Source: Ralstonia sp. 25mfcol4.1
GTDB lineage: Bacteria; Pseudomonadota; Gammaproteobacteria; Burkholderiales; Burkholderiaceae
Reading direction: 5' to 3'
Length of the DNA: 64,000 bases
Assembly (NCBI RefSeq): GCF_900104095.1
Contig: NZ_FNJO01000019.1
Span: 1 to 64,000 of the forward strand
The notes beneath the pieces were generated by a model, which worked only from the letters and a program-made list of their open reading frames with translations, had not been told where the DNA came from and ran no database searches. The position numbers and the translations under genes were made by a program. This document shows positions 33,941 to 43,472 of the stretch, one piece after another; the first letter of the stretch is position 1, and the number at the start of each line of letters is the position of its first letter.

Positions 33941-34521
33941 GTCCGCCCGCACCCTCCTTGGAGGGGCGTTTATAGGGAATCTGCCCAAAGGCGAGCGTCC
34001 CCACCTTTGGGCAATGGCTGGAAATCCATCCAGCAAATAGCAAGCTGCGAGTTGACCGATACGCTGGCCTTCCCACAACACATGGACTCGCTCCAGCCTT
34101 GCGGCCGGGCTTGTCAAAGCAAGAAATGGTTGAGATTGGACGGTTCAGGCCAAAGCCTTCTCCTTGTCTCAACAGAGGTCGATGCTCTTAACGTAGAGCT
34201 GCCGGACACGAAGTGCGTGTCGCACGAGAACCTGCATTGTAGCGAGATTGACTGCCGGACGCAGGGTTTACGCCAAAAGAGGCGTGTTGGCGGGGCAGCG
34301 TTCCGGGCTGGTGAACAATAACCAACCAGGTTGATTTCGCAGGCAAAAAAAATCGACGGCGCATGACGACTTCTACAAGAGCATGACGACGTATCGAGAC
34401 CACCGCGTCTGGCAGGATGTGTATCCCCCACGCACACCCTATGGGAGCCCTTTACGTGAAATTGACCGTTCAGGGCGACTTGAAGCCGTCAGCCGCCCCG
34501 GCCTTGCGCCAGGGAGCCCCA
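33941..34521. other. Unassigned lower-GC region between intron and xthA
   Basis: About 580 bp with no supported gene. Short open frames exist on both strands but none has a good ribosome site plus a recognisable product. It is visibly lower in GC than the core genes. It contains a minus-strand TACAAT (34236-34241), a GTGTCC/GGACAC hairpin near 34205-34222, a 9-A run at 34345-34352 and a direct repeat GCATGACGAC (34361-34370 and 34381-34390). It may be the native argC/xthA spacer, an older insertion remnant, or an undescribed small RNA locus. Confidence 0.45.
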
Positions 34522-35298
34522 TCACAACGGAAAGTCGTAATCGATGGACAGCGGGGCGTGGTCGCTGAACTTCTCGTCCTTGTAGATGGCGCAGGCCTTG
34601 GCCGTGGCGGCGATCCTCGCGGTGGTCAGGTGGTAATCGATGCGCCACCCGACGTTCTTGGCGTAGGCCTGCCCGCGATTGCTCCACCAGGTGTACTGCT
34701 CCGGGCGCGGGTCGAGCTGGCGGAATACGTCGACGTAGCCGTGGGTGTCGAACAGCGCGCCGATCCACGCCCGCTCCTCGGGCAGGAAACCGGAGTTCTT
34801 GAGGTTGCCCTTCCAGTTCTTGATGTCGATTTCCTTGTGGGCGATGTTGACGTCACCGCACAGTACGACTTCGCGTCCACTCGCCTTCAGTTGCAGCAGG
34901 TGAGGCAGAAACGCTTCCATGAAGCGGAACTTGGCCGCCTGGCGCTCTTCGCCGCTCGATCCGGACGGCACATAGACCGAAATGACGGCAAGGTGCGGAT
35001 ACTGCACTTCCACGTAGCGCCCCTCGGCGTCGAATTCGGCGCAGCCGAACCCGGTGACCACGCGTTCGGGCTGGTGGCGGGTGTACAGGCCGACACCGCT
35101 GTAGCCCTTCTTTTCGGCGTAGTGGAAAAAGCCGTGATAGCCATGTGGCGCCAGAAACGCCTCGGTCATGTCGGCTTGCTGCGCCTTGAGTTCCTGTACG
35201 CAGACCATGTCGGCGTTCTGCTTGCCCATCCACTCGAAGAAGCCCTTCTTGTGGGCCGAACGGATGCCGTTGAGGTTGGCGCTGATAATCCGTAACAT
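34522..35298 (-). CDS. xthA: Exodeoxyribonuclease III / AP endonuclease
   Basis: A 258-residue Mg-dependent endonuclease of the ExoIII family, which repairs abasic sites and 3' blocks. Family motifs in order are ANLNGIRSA, CVQELKAQ, YSGVGLYTR, LCGDVNIAHKEIDI, TWWSNRGQAYAKNVGWRIDY and SDHAPLSID, giving all metal ligands and the catalytic Asp-His pair. The start at 35298 yields the standard MLRIISANLNG N-terminus; the frame is open much further upstream as an antisense of pyrE. It diverges from pyrE with only 30 bp between, so the promoters overlap. Confidence 0.95.
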   Translation of the reverse strand: MLRIISANLNGIRSAHKKGFFEWMGKQNADMVCVQELKAQQADMTEAFLAPHGYHGFFHYAEKKGYSGVGLYTRHQPERVVTGFGCAEFDAEGRYVEVQYPHLAVISVYVPSGSSGEERQAAKFRFMEAFLPHLLQLKASGREVVLCGDVNIAHKEIDIKNWKGNLKNSGFLPEERAWIGALFDTHGYVDVFRQLDPRPEQYTWWSNRGQAYAKNVGWRIDYHLTTARIAATAKACAIYKDEKFSDHAPLSIDYDFPL

Positions 35299-35328
35299 CT
35301 CGGGAAATTTTGAATTCAGAGAGAAAAG

Positions 35329-36006
35329 ATGACGCAGCAGACGACGCCGGCCGACCTGAGCCAGACCTTTATCCGCTTTGCACTGGATGCAGGCGTGCTG
35401 TCTTTTGGCGAGTTCGTGACCAAGGCTGGCCGCAAGTCGCCGTATTTCTTCAACGCAGGCCTGTTCAACCAGGGTGCGATGCTGGGCCAGGTGGCGCAAT
35501 TCTACGCGAAGACCCTTATCAACTCGGGACTGCAGTTCGACGTGCTGTTCGGGCCGGCCTACAAGGGCATCACGCTGGCGTCGGCCACGGCCGTCGCGCT
35601 GGCCGGAATGGGCCGCGATGTCGGGTTTGCGTACAACCGCAAGGAAGCCAAGGACCATGGCGAAGGCGGCACGCTGGTGGGCGCCAAGCTGCAGGGCAAG
35701 GTGGTGATCGTCGATGACGTGATCTCGGCCGGTACCTCGGTGCGCGAGTCGATGCAGATGATCCGCGCCGCCGGCGCCGAGCCGGCCGCCGTGCTGATCG
35801 CGCTGGACCGCATGGAAAAAAGCGGCACCGCCGACAACATCGGCACCCATTCGGCCGTGCAGGACGTGCAGCGCGAATACGGCGTGCCGGTGATCGCCAT
35901 CGCGTCGCTGAAGGACCTGCTGGCGTATCTGGATGCCTCGCAGGACCCGGCGCTGGGGAACTCTCGCGACGCGGTTGCTGCCTATCGTCAGAAGTACGGC
36001 GTCTGA
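35329..36006 (+). CDS. pyrE: Orotate phosphoribosyltransferase
   Basis: A 225-residue type-I phosphoribosyltransferase making OMP from orotate and PRPP in pyrimidine synthesis. [11 protein letters not shown] binds PRPP with the flexible catalytic loop [13 protein letters not shown], and [17 protein letters not shown] is the PRPP signature. The Ser-rich [20 protein letters not shown] near the N-terminus is typical of the proteobacterial form. AGAGAGAAAAG precedes the ATG. A strong terminator follows, so it is a single-gene unit. Confidence 0.96.
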   Translation: MTQQTTPADLSQTFIRFALDAGVLSFGEFVTKAGRKSPYFFNAGLFNQGAMLGQVAQFYAKTLINSGLQFDVLFGPAYKGITLASATAVALAGMGRDVGFAYNRKEAKDHGEGGTLVGAKLQGKVVIVDDVISAGTSVRESMQMIRAAGAEPAAVLIALDRMEKSGTADNIGTHSAVQDVQREYGVPVIAIASLKDLLAYLDASQDPALGNSRDAVAAYRQKYGV

Positions 36007-36020
36007 CAGTTGTGTTGCAC

Positions 36021-36043
36021 ACGGCCCCGCCTGGGGCCGTTTT
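36021..36043 (+). terminator. Intrinsic terminator of pyrE
   Basis: ACGGCCCC-GCCT-GGGGCCGT is a perfect eight-pair stem followed by TTT and further T-rich sequence, 14 bases after the pyrE stop. Confidence 0.88.
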
Positions 36044-36064
36044 CATTTTCAGGGGAGCAGGGGC

Positions 36065-37396
36065 GTGGCGGAAAAGCGGCGGCAGAACCAGGAAGCGATC
36101 CAGCGCGAGATTGGCGAACAGGGGGCGCCGCCCCAGGACTCGGCGGCCGACGCCGCCACACCGTCCAAGGCCAAACGGCCCGCAAGCCGCCGCAAGGCGC
36201 TGCCGCCCGAACATTGCGCGCCTGACGCGCCGCCGCACGAGGGCCCGGCTCATGAAGCCTACGCGATCCGCGCGCTGGTGCTGCAGGGGGGCGGGGCGCT
36301 CGGTTCCTACCAGGCGGGCGTCTACCAGGGGCTCGCCGAAGGCGGCATCCATCCGAACTGGGTCGCCGGGATCTCGATCGGCGCGCTGAACGCGGCGGTC
36401 ATCGCCGGCAATCCGCCCGAAACGCGGGTCGCGCAGCTGCGGGCGTTCTGGGAGTACATCTGCGCCCAGCCGTGGCTGCCCGGCCTGCCGCTGGACCTGC
36501 TGACCGAGGCCGCGCCGATGTGGCCGGAGCCCATGCGCATCTGGTTCGACGGCATCAACGCCACGCGCGCGCTGCTGGAAGGCCAGCGTGGGTTTTTCTC
36601 GCCGCGCAACATCGCCGACCTTTGGTCGCGCTTCGACGATCCGGGCAGCGCCAGCTATTACGATACTGCACCGCTCAAGGCCACGCTGGAGCGGTTTGTC
36701 GACTTCGACCGGGTCAACAGGCCGAAGGAAATGCGCGTGTCGGTGGGGGCGGTCAACGTGCGCACCGGCAACTTCGCGTACTTCGACAACACCCGCATGA
36801 CGCTGCGCGCCGAGCATTTCATGGCATCGGGCGCGCTGCCGCCCGGCTTTCCGGCCATCGAGATCGACGGCGAGTACTACTGGGATGGCGGGCTGGTGTC
36901 GAACACTCCGCTGCAGGAAGTGTTGACGGCCCAGCCGCGGCGCGACGCGCTGATCTTCCAGGTGGACCTGTGGAGCGCGCGCGGCAAGCTGCCGCACAAT
37001 CTGCTGGATGTGGCCGAGCGCCAGAAGGACATCCAGTATTCAAGCCGCACGCGCGCCATCACCGAGGCCATGCGCGAACAGCAGAACTATCGCCGCATGC
37101 TGAGCGAGCTGATGGCGCTGGTGCCGCCCTCGAAACGCGACGACGCGTGGTACAAGCGCGCCGCCGACCACGCCTGCGACGCGCGCCGCAACGTGATCCA
37201 GCTGATCTATCGCGACAAGAGCTTCGAAGGCAGCGCCAAGGATTACCAGTTTGGCGTCTTGACGATGCACGAGCACTGGTCCAGTGGGCTCGACGATATC
37301 CGCGACACGCTCAAGCATCCGCACTGGCTGGCCATGCCCGGCCCAGAACGTCCGTTCGTCACGCACGACGTGCATCGCGGCAACGGCGGCGACTGA
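36065..37396 (+). CDS. Patatin-like phospholipase with DUF3734-type tail
   Basis: A 443-residue patatin-fold lipase. After a polar basic N-terminal region of about 65 residues come the oxyanion loop LVLQGGGALGSYQAG, nucleophile Ser in GISIGALNA (GxSxG) and the Asp of the dyad in YYWDGGLVSNTP. The C-terminal 130 residues (SSRTRAITEAM, IQLIYRDKSFEGSAKDYQFG) match the DUF3734-type extension of bacterial patatins linked to PHB or lipid metabolism. The start is GTG 36065, with AGGGG upstream; earlier codons read into the pyrE terminator. Likely cytosolic or membrane-associated; substrate unknown. Confidence 0.9.
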   Translation: MAEKRRQNQEAIQREIGEQGAPPQDSAADAATPSKAKRPASRRKALPPEHCAPDAPPHEGPAHEAYAIRALVLQGGGALGSYQAGVYQGLAEGGIHPNWVAGISIGALNAAVIAGNPPETRVAQLRAFWEYICAQPWLPGLPLDLLTEAAPMWPEPMRIWFDGINATRALLEGQRGFFSPRNIADLWSRFDDPGSASYYDTAPLKATLERFVDFDRVNRPKEMRVSVGAVNVRTGNFAYFDNTRMTLRAEHFMASGALPPGFPAIEIDGEYYWDGGLVSNTPLQEVLTAQPRRDALIFQVDLWSARGKLPHNLLDVAERQKDIQYSSRTRAITEAMREQQNYRRMLSELMALVPPSKRDDAWYKRAADHACDARRNVIQLIYRDKSFEGSAKDYQFGVLTMHEHWSSGLDDIRDTLKHPHWLAMPGPERPFVTHDVHRGNGGD

Positions 37397-37402
37397 CAGG
37401 GT

Positions 37403-37430
37403 GGCCGGCGCAGGGGCCCTTGCGCCGGCC
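37403..37430. terminator. Perfect hairpin between convergent genes
   Basis: GGCCGGCGCA and TGCGCCGGCC form a perfect ten-pair stem that continues into a GGGCCC centre. It fills the gap between the patatin gene and the convergent ppk2. No T run is present. Confidence 0.6.
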
Positions 37431-37437
37431 CGCGCGC

Positions 37438-38247
37438 TCACTCGACCACGACCTTCGCCAGTTCGGGCTTGGGAGGCGGGTAGTCGGGCCGCAGCTTGTC
37501 GAAGGTGGCCCGCAGGATCTCCGCCACCATGAGGTTGCGGTGGCTCTTCGAGTCGGCCGGCACAATGTACCAGGGTGCATGGGGCGCGGCCGTGGCCGCG
37601 ATGGCGTCTTCGTAGGCTTGCTGGTATTCCCTCCAGAACTTGCGTTCGGCCAGATCCTGCATGTCGAACTTCCAGTGCTTCTGCGGATCGGCAATCCGTT
37701 CCTCGAGCCGCTGCTTCTGCTCCCCCTTCGATATATGCAGGAAGCACTTGACGATGGTGGTGCCCGTCTCCACCAGCATCTGTTCGAACTCGCGGATCTG
37801 CCGGTAGCGCCGTTTGCATTCGGCGTCGTCGATCCAGCCGTGCACGCGCGTGATGAGCACGTCTTCGTAGTGGCTGCGGTTGAAGATCACGATTTCGCCC
37901 TTGCGCGGCACCTGGGCATGTACGCGCCACAGGTAGTCGCGCGCCAGTTCCTCGGGCGTGGGCGCCTTGAAGCTGGCCACGCGCACGCCCAGCGGATCGA
38001 AGCTGCGGAAGACCGATCGGACGGTGCCGTCCTTGCCGCTGGTGTCCATGCCCTGCAGCACGATCAGCAGCTTGTGCTTGTGCTCGGCGTAGAAAATGTC
38101 CTGCACGGCGTCCAGTTGCCCACTCAGCTCGGCAAGATGGGCGGTGTCGGACGCCTTGTTGCCCGTGGACAGCGGCTTGCTGCCGGCGTCGAAATTGGCA
38201 AGCTTGAACTGCTTGCCCGAGGTGATACCGAAATCGTCCAGGCTCAT
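37438..38247 (-). CDS. ppk2: Polyphosphate kinase 2 (PPK2 family)
   Basis: A 269-residue P-loop kinase transferring phosphate between polyphosphate and nucleotides. Walker A GMDTSGKDGT is at 66-75, Walker B with NRSHYEDV at 123-130, and the lid has RVHGWIDDAECKRRYRQI. Single-domain length and the SGKDGTVRSVF context fit the PPK2 group that phosphorylates AMP and/or ADP (class III-like). Such enzymes regenerate ATP from polyphosphate stores. It is followed in the genome by the convergent patatin and preceded by dapF on the same strand with a 77-bp gap carrying a GC-rich hairpin. Confidence 0.92.
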   Translation of the reverse strand: MSLDDFGITSGKQFKLANFDAGSKPLSTGNKASDTAHLAELSGQLDAVQDIFYAEHKHKLLIVLQGMDTSGKDGTVRSVFRSFDPLGVRVASFKAPTPEELARDYLWRVHAQVPRKGEIVIFNRSHYEDVLITRVHGWIDDAECKRRYRQIREFEQMLVETGTTIVKCFLHISKGEQKQRLEERIADPQKHWKFDMQDLAERKFWREYQQAYEDAIAATAAPHAPWYIVPADSKSHRNLMVAEILRATFDKLRPDYPPPKPELAKVVVE

Positions 38248-38324
38248 GGGCTCTCCGGTGGCAGGACCGATGTCGTCCCGCGTTCCACACGGCCCCCGCC
38301 CGGTGCGGGGGCGAGCCCCAATGG

Positions 38325-39191
38325 TCAGGCAGGGAGCGCCGCCAGGTCAATAGACCCTTCGAACACGGTCGTGGCCGGTCCGGTCATCTGCACCGGCTGG
38401 CCCACGCCCTGCCAGGCAATGCTGAGGTCGCCGCCGTGCGTATGCACCGTGACCGGCGAGTCGAGCAGGCCACGGCGAATGCCTGCCACCACGGCGGCGC
38501 AGGCGCCCGTGCCGCAGGCCAGGGTTTCGCCCGCGCCACGCTCGAAGACGCGCAGGTTGATCGTGTGGCGATCGACGATGGCCATGAAGCCGGCGTTGAC
38601 GCGGTTCGGGAACGACTTGTGATGCTCGATCACGGGACCGTCCTGCAGCACCGGGAACTGCTCGACATCGTCCACCACCTGCACTGCGTGCGGGTTGCCC
38701 ATCGATACGGCCGAAATCCACTCGGTGCGGCCGTTGACTTCCAGGCCGTACAGCGTGTCGTCGCCTTCGGTGCGCGTGGGCAGGCCGTCGGCGACGAAGG
38801 GCACGCGGGCCGGCGTCAACTCGGGGGCGCCCATGTCCACGGTGACCTGGCCGTCGTCCTGCAGCGTCAGGGTGATGACGCCGTTCATGACTTCCACGCG
38901 CACGGACCGCTTGTCGGTCATGCCCTTGTCGGTGACAAAGCGCACGAAGCAGCGGGCGCCATTGCCGCAGTGCTCCACCTCGCCGCCGTCCGCATTGAAG
39001 ATGCGATAGCGGAAGTCGACGTCATCGCGCGCCGATTTCTCGACGATCAGGATCTGGTCGGCGCCGATGCCGAAATGGCGGCTGGCCAGGGCGCGCCACT
39101 GCGCGTCGGTCAGGTCGAGCTTCTGGTGGATGCCGTCCAGCACGATGAAATCGTTGCCGGCGCCGTGCATCTTGGTGAACTGGAGTTTCAT
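38325..39191 (-). CDS. dapF: Diaminopimelate epimerase
   Basis: A 288-residue PLP-independent racemase converting LL- to meso-diaminopimelate for lysine and peptidoglycan. The two catalytic cysteines are C75 in HCGNGARCF and the Cys of [10 protein letters not shown] near residue 228. [13 protein letters not shown] opens the protein and [10 protein letters not shown] lies in the middle, both conserved. It begins 14 bases after the acyltransferase stop, so it is part of the lpxL-lpxL-dapF unit, grouping envelope precursors. Confidence 0.95.
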   Translation of the reverse strand: MKLQFTKMHGAGNDFIVLDGIHQKLDLTDAQWRALASRHFGIGADQILIVEKSARDDVDFRYRIFNADGGEVEHCGNGARCFVRFVTDKGMTDKRSVRVEVMNGVITLTLQDDGQVTVDMGAPELTPARVPFVADGLPTRTEGDDTLYGLEVNGRTEWISAVSMGNPHAVQVVDDVEQFPVLQDGPVIEHHKSFPNRVNAGFMAIVDRHTINLRVFERGAGETLACGTGACAAVVAGIRRGLLDSPVTVHTHGGDLSIAWQGVGQPVQMTGPATTVFEGSIDLAALPA

Positions 39192-39205
39192 GGTGCCGAT
39201 TGTAA

Positions 39206-40099
39206 TCAGTAGATGTCCGGTTCGCCGGGCGGCCGGTGCTTGAAGCGTTTGTGTACCCAGTAATAGTCGGGGATGCGCGGACGGATCGCCTCTTCGAAGA
39301 ACGCGTTCATGCGCCGGGTGTCGTCGGTGACACTTTCTCCGGGATAGTCGTCCCAGGGCGGAAGCAGGTGCAGCACGTAGCCCTGGTAGTCGGGTAGCTG
39401 CTCGGTGTAGATCGGCACCACCCGGGCGCCGGCAAGCCGTGCCAGGCGCGACACCGACGTCAGCGTCAGCGCCTGCACGCCGAAGAACGGCACGAATTCC
39501 GAGTCGCGCTCGCCGAAGTCCATGTCGGAAATCAGTTGCAGCGCCTCGCCCTTCTTGAGAACCCGCAGAATGTTACGCACGCTGTCGTTGCGCGAGATCA
39601 TGTTGGCGCCGAAACGGCCGCGCGCCACCTTCAGGAAATCGTCGAACAGCCTGTTCTTCTGCACCGTGTACAGCGACGCGCCGGAGCGGCCGACGTTGTC
39701 GCGCAGGTGCATGGTCAGGCGGATGGCACCCGCTTCCAGGCCCGACAGGTGCAGCGTCACCAATATATGCGGCGTGCCGTCCAGGGCCGGCAGGTTGCCG
39801 TGGTCCTTGATCTGCACCAGGCGGCGCATCTTGGCTTCGCCGCAGGTCCAGAAGATGCCGCCTTCGGCAAAGCTGCGGAACACCTTGCGGTAGGTTTCGC
39901 GCGCCATGGCCTCGATCTCGGCGTCGGAGCGATCCGGAAAGCACAGGCGCAGGTTGGCGCGCACCACCTCGCGGCGCGGGTTCGGCACCAGATAGAGGAT
40001 GCTGCCCAGTGCTTCGCCAAAGCGCGCCACAAAAGCGTAGGGGAGTTTGCCCAGCACCGTCAGCAAGCCGATGCCGAGCCAGGTAAAGATGCGGCTCAT
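39206..40099 (-). CDS. lpxL: Lipid A biosynthesis acyltransferase (LpxL/LpxM family), second copy
   Basis: A 297-residue inner-membrane acyltransferase adding a secondary fatty acid to lipid A. An N-terminal hydrophobic helix is followed by the HX4E catalytic motif in [11 protein letters not shown] (about residues 116-121). The [29 protein letters not shown] and [17 protein letters not shown] segments are the usual substrate-binding stretches. It overlaps the upstream paralogue by ATGA. Two adjacent copies suggest two different secondary acylation sites or chain lengths; which is which cannot be told from sequence. Confidence 0.92.
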   Translation of the reverse strand: MSRIFTWLGIGLLTVLGKLPYAFVARFGEALGSILYLVPNPRREVVRANLRLCFPDRSDAEIEAMARETYRKVFRSFAEGGIFWTCGEAKMRRLVQIKDHGNLPALDGTPHILVTLHLSGLEAGAIRLTMHLRDNVGRSGASLYTVQKNRLFDDFLKVARGRFGANMISRNDSVRNILRVLKKGEALQLISDMDFGERDSEFVPFFGVQALTLTSVSRLARLAGARVVPIYTEQLPDYQGYVLHLLPPWDDYPGESVTDDTRRMNAFFEEAIRPRIPDYYWVHKRFKHRPPGEPDIY

Positions 40100-40989
40100 T
40101 GATTTTCGTTGTTGGTGACCGCCGGCGTGGCGTGGGCCATGTCCGGCGGCAGCCCGGCACCGGCCGGATGTTTGTAGCGGTTATATCCCCACAAATATTG
40201 CGTCGGGTCGATCCGGATCAACTCTTCGATCGTGGCATTGATGACAGCAGACGCTGCGGCCGGATCTTCAGGCAGCATGCCGCCGTCGCACAGGACGCGC
40301 AGATGCCCGCGGTAGCCGGCGCCGCGCGGCAGCCGTTCGGCGAAGACCATCACGATGGGGGCCCGCGTCAGTTGCTGCAGCCGATGCACCAGTGTCATCG
40401 AATAGGCAGGCTTGCCATAGAACGGCGCCCAGGTGCCTTCTCCGCCGCTTGGAACCTGGTCGGGCAGGATGCCGATGGTCTCGCCGCGCTTGAGTGCCTT
40501 GACCAGCATACGCACGCCGCGTGGGGTTGCCGGCGCCATGGCCATGTTGGGCCGGGTACGCATTTTCTCGACGAACGCGCGCAGCCATGGCTGGTGGGGC
40601 GGCTTGAACAGGCAAGTCACCCGCCGCTGCCCTGCGTAGTCCTGCGGCAATACCTCGAAGCAGCCAAGGTGAGGCGTCAGCACGATCACGCCGTTGCCGG
40701 CCGCGCCCAGCCGGGCCGTTTCCGACCACAACGTCGCGAAATCGTCCGTGCGTACGGTGATCGCCTTGCGGCTCCAGAAGTACGGCATCTCCATGATCAG
40801 GCGCCCCGTGTGGCGCGCCGACTCCGCAAGCATGGCGTCGGTGGCCTGCGGGTAGGCATGGCGAAAATTCTCGACCAGACGCCGGCCGTAGCGGCCGGGC
40901 AGGCGCGCCACGAGCAGCCCCAATGCACCGCCGACGGCGTGCAGCACGCGCAGTGGCAGGCGGGAGATGAGCCAGAACAGAAAGGTCAT
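40096..40989 (-). CDS. lpxL: Lipid A biosynthesis acyltransferase (LpxL family), first copy
   Basis: A 297-residue paralogue of the next gene. The hydrophobic N-terminus MTFLFWLISRLPLRVLHAVGGALGLLVARLPGR anchors it to the inner membrane. HX4E is in LTPHLGCFEVL (about residues 120-130). GILPDQVPSGGEGTWAPFYGKPAYSMTL is strongly typical of LpxL. The start at 40989 gives the family N-terminus; an in-frame ATG at 41046 adds 19 residues of unlikely sequence. It is first in the lpxL-lpxL-dapF unit and is divergent from metK. Confidence 0.93.
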   Translation of the reverse strand: MTFLFWLISRLPLRVLHAVGGALGLLVARLPGRYGRRLVENFRHAYPQATDAMLAESARHTGRLIMEMPYFWSRKAITVRTDDFATLWSETARLGAAGNGVIVLTPHLGCFEVLPQDYAGQRRVTCLFKPPHQPWLRAFVEKMRTRPNMAMAPATPRGVRMLVKALKRGETIGILPDQVPSGGEGTWAPFYGKPAYSMTLVHRLQQLTRAPIVMVFAERLPRGAGYRGHLRVLCDGGMLPEDPAAASAVINATIEELIRIDPTQYLWGYNRYKHPAGAGLPPDMAHATPAVTNNENQ

Positions 40990-41129
40990 GTCGGTGCGGG
41001 ACGAGACGAAGCCGGTGAAGCGGAAAGTAAAGCGTAAAAACCGCAAAAGCAGTCAGGGATTTCTGAGATACGCCCGTTTCCTGCCGTTATTTGAAGAATT
41101 AGCGGCCTGCAACGGAAGCGGCAGGGCGG

Positions 41130-41135
41130 TATAAT
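41130..41135 (+). promoter_or_regulatory. metK: -10 element (TATAAT) of metK leader
   Basis: A perfect TATAAT lies 8 bases upstream of the riboswitch-like structure, so transcription would begin at or just before stem P1. The -35 (CTGCAA at 17-bp spacing) is a weak match. Confidence 0.7.
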
Positions 41136-41142
41136 ACCTGCC

Positions 41143-41212
41143 ATCGCCGAGTTAACTGACAACTTGCGGGGCGATGCCGCTCTACCCGGGCGGCCTAAAT
41201 ACCGCTAAAGCG
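41143..41212 (+). ncRNA. SAM-II-like (long-loop) riboswitch of metK
   Basis: The layout is the same as in the metX leader. P1 is ATCGCC (41143-41148) with GGCGAT (41170-41175), enclosing GAGTTAACTGAC and CTTGCGG. A GCCGC/GCGGC hairpin (about 41176-41194) forms the inserted loop. The 3' conserved strand reads CTAAATACCGCTAAAG (41195-41210). GCGG of the loop pairs perfectly with CCGC of that strand, whereas the metX pair is TTGC/GCGG: compensatory change that keeps the pseudoknot. SAM synthetase is a logical target. The 3' core is less similar to classical SAM-II than the metX one, so class remains to be proven. Confidence 0.68.
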
Positions 41213-41275
41213 TCGCCGCATCGTTTCCGAAGGTGGCACGCAATAGCCGACAAGCCAACCTGGAGAAACTAGATC

Positions 41276-42439
<1,164 letters not shown>

Positions 42440-42467
42440 GCGCCCAGGGCGTCTTCACGGCTGCAAG

Positions 42468-42501
42468 CCCCGCCGGTCCTTACGGACCCGCGGGGTTTTT
42501 T
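42468..42501 (+). terminator. Intrinsic terminator of metK
   Basis: CCCCGC-C-GGTCC-TTA-CGGACC-C-GCGGGG style hairpin with a long GC stem and six T, about 30 bases after the metK stop. Confidence 0.92.
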
Positions 42502-42575
42502 GTTGCGCCAGCGTCACCGGGACGGGCGCCCGCATGGAGGTAGAATCCGGTCAACCTGAAATTATCGGAATTGCC

Positions 42576-43463
42576 ATGTCCCTGGACCTGATCCGCACCC
42601 AGCCCTATACCGACTGGTCGCCCGAGGTAACGCCCGAGGCGCGCGCCACGCTGCGCCGCGAACTGGAGCAGGGCGCCGTCCTGTACTTTCCGGACCTGGC
42701 GTTCCGCTTCCAGCCGGGCGAGGAGCGGTTCCTGGATCCGCGCTATTCCGACGGCAAGTCGAAGAACATCAACCTGCGCGTCAACGACCGCGCCGTGCGG
42801 GGGGCCGCCGGCACCGAGCAGGACCTGACCGACCTCTACAACCTGCTCCATCGCTATGCCACGTCGAGCGAATCGCTGATCCGCACGCTGTTTCCCGAGT
42901 ACGAGGGGCACATGACGCGTGCGGGCACGTCGCTGCGTCCGAGCGAGATCGCCGGGCGCCCGGTCAGCTGGCGCAAGGACGATACGCGCCTGCACGTGGA
43001 TTCGTTCCCGTCGAATCCGATGCTGGGCAAGCGCTTGCTGCGCGTGTTCCACAACATCGACCCGGAAGCGCCGCGAGTGTGGCGCGTGGGCGAGCCGTTT
43101 GGCGATTTTGCTACGCGATTCGTGCCGAAGACGCGCGGCATGTGGCCGGGCCAGGCCTGGCTGATGAAGACGCTGCACATTACCAAGCGCGAGCGCAGCG
43201 AATACGATCACCGCATGCTGCAATTGCACGACCTGGCCAAGGCCGACCTGGACTATCAGAAAACCGTGCCGCAGCAGGAATTCCATTTTCCGCCGGGCGC
43301 CACCTGGATCGTGTTCAGCGACCAGCTGCTGCACGCCGCCATGCGCGGCAAGGCGATGATGGAACAGACGATCTACCTGGACCCGGCCGCCATCGGCGAC
43401 CGCACCCATTCGCCCGAGGCCGTGCTGTCGCGCATGCTGGGCAAGCCGATGCTGGCCGCCTGA
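42576..43463 (+). CDS. kdoO: Kdo hydroxylase family 2-oxoglutarate dioxygenase
   Basis: A 295-residue Fe(II)/2-oxoglutarate-type oxygenase of the Kdo hydroxylase family, which converts Kdo of lipid A-core into Ko. Iron ligands H140 and D142 (RLHVDSF) and H253 (LLHAAMRGK), with R257 for 2-oxoglutarate, complete the facial triad. The SDGKSKNINLRVN region and FHFPPGATWIVFSDQ are characteristic. ATG 42576 has GGAA upstream; longer starts read the metK terminator. Its position next to lipid A acyltransferases supports an LPS-modifying role. Ko-containing LPS is known in Burkholderia and Ralstonia relatives. Confidence 0.9.
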   Translation: MSLDLIRTQPYTDWSPEVTPEARATLRRELEQGAVLYFPDLAFRFQPGEERFLDPRYSDGKSKNINLRVNDRAVRGAAGTEQDLTDLYNLLHRYATSSESLIRTLFPEYEGHMTRAGTSLRPSEIAGRPVSWRKDDTRLHVDSFPSNPMLGKRLLRVFHNIDPEAPRVWRVGEPFGDFATRFVPKTRGMWPGQAWLMKTLHITKRERSEYDHRMLQLHDLAKADLDYQKTVPQQEFHFPPGATWIVFSDQLLHAAMRGKAMMEQTIYLDPAAIGDRTHSPEAVLSRMLGKPMLAA

Positions 43464-43472
43464 GTTTGCAGA

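Noticed and set aside
33851-34437. Several overlapping short open frames near the intron 5' end
   Set aside because: No ribosome sites, mutually overlapping on both strands, and the part below 33940 belongs to intron RNA. Kept only as an unassigned region.
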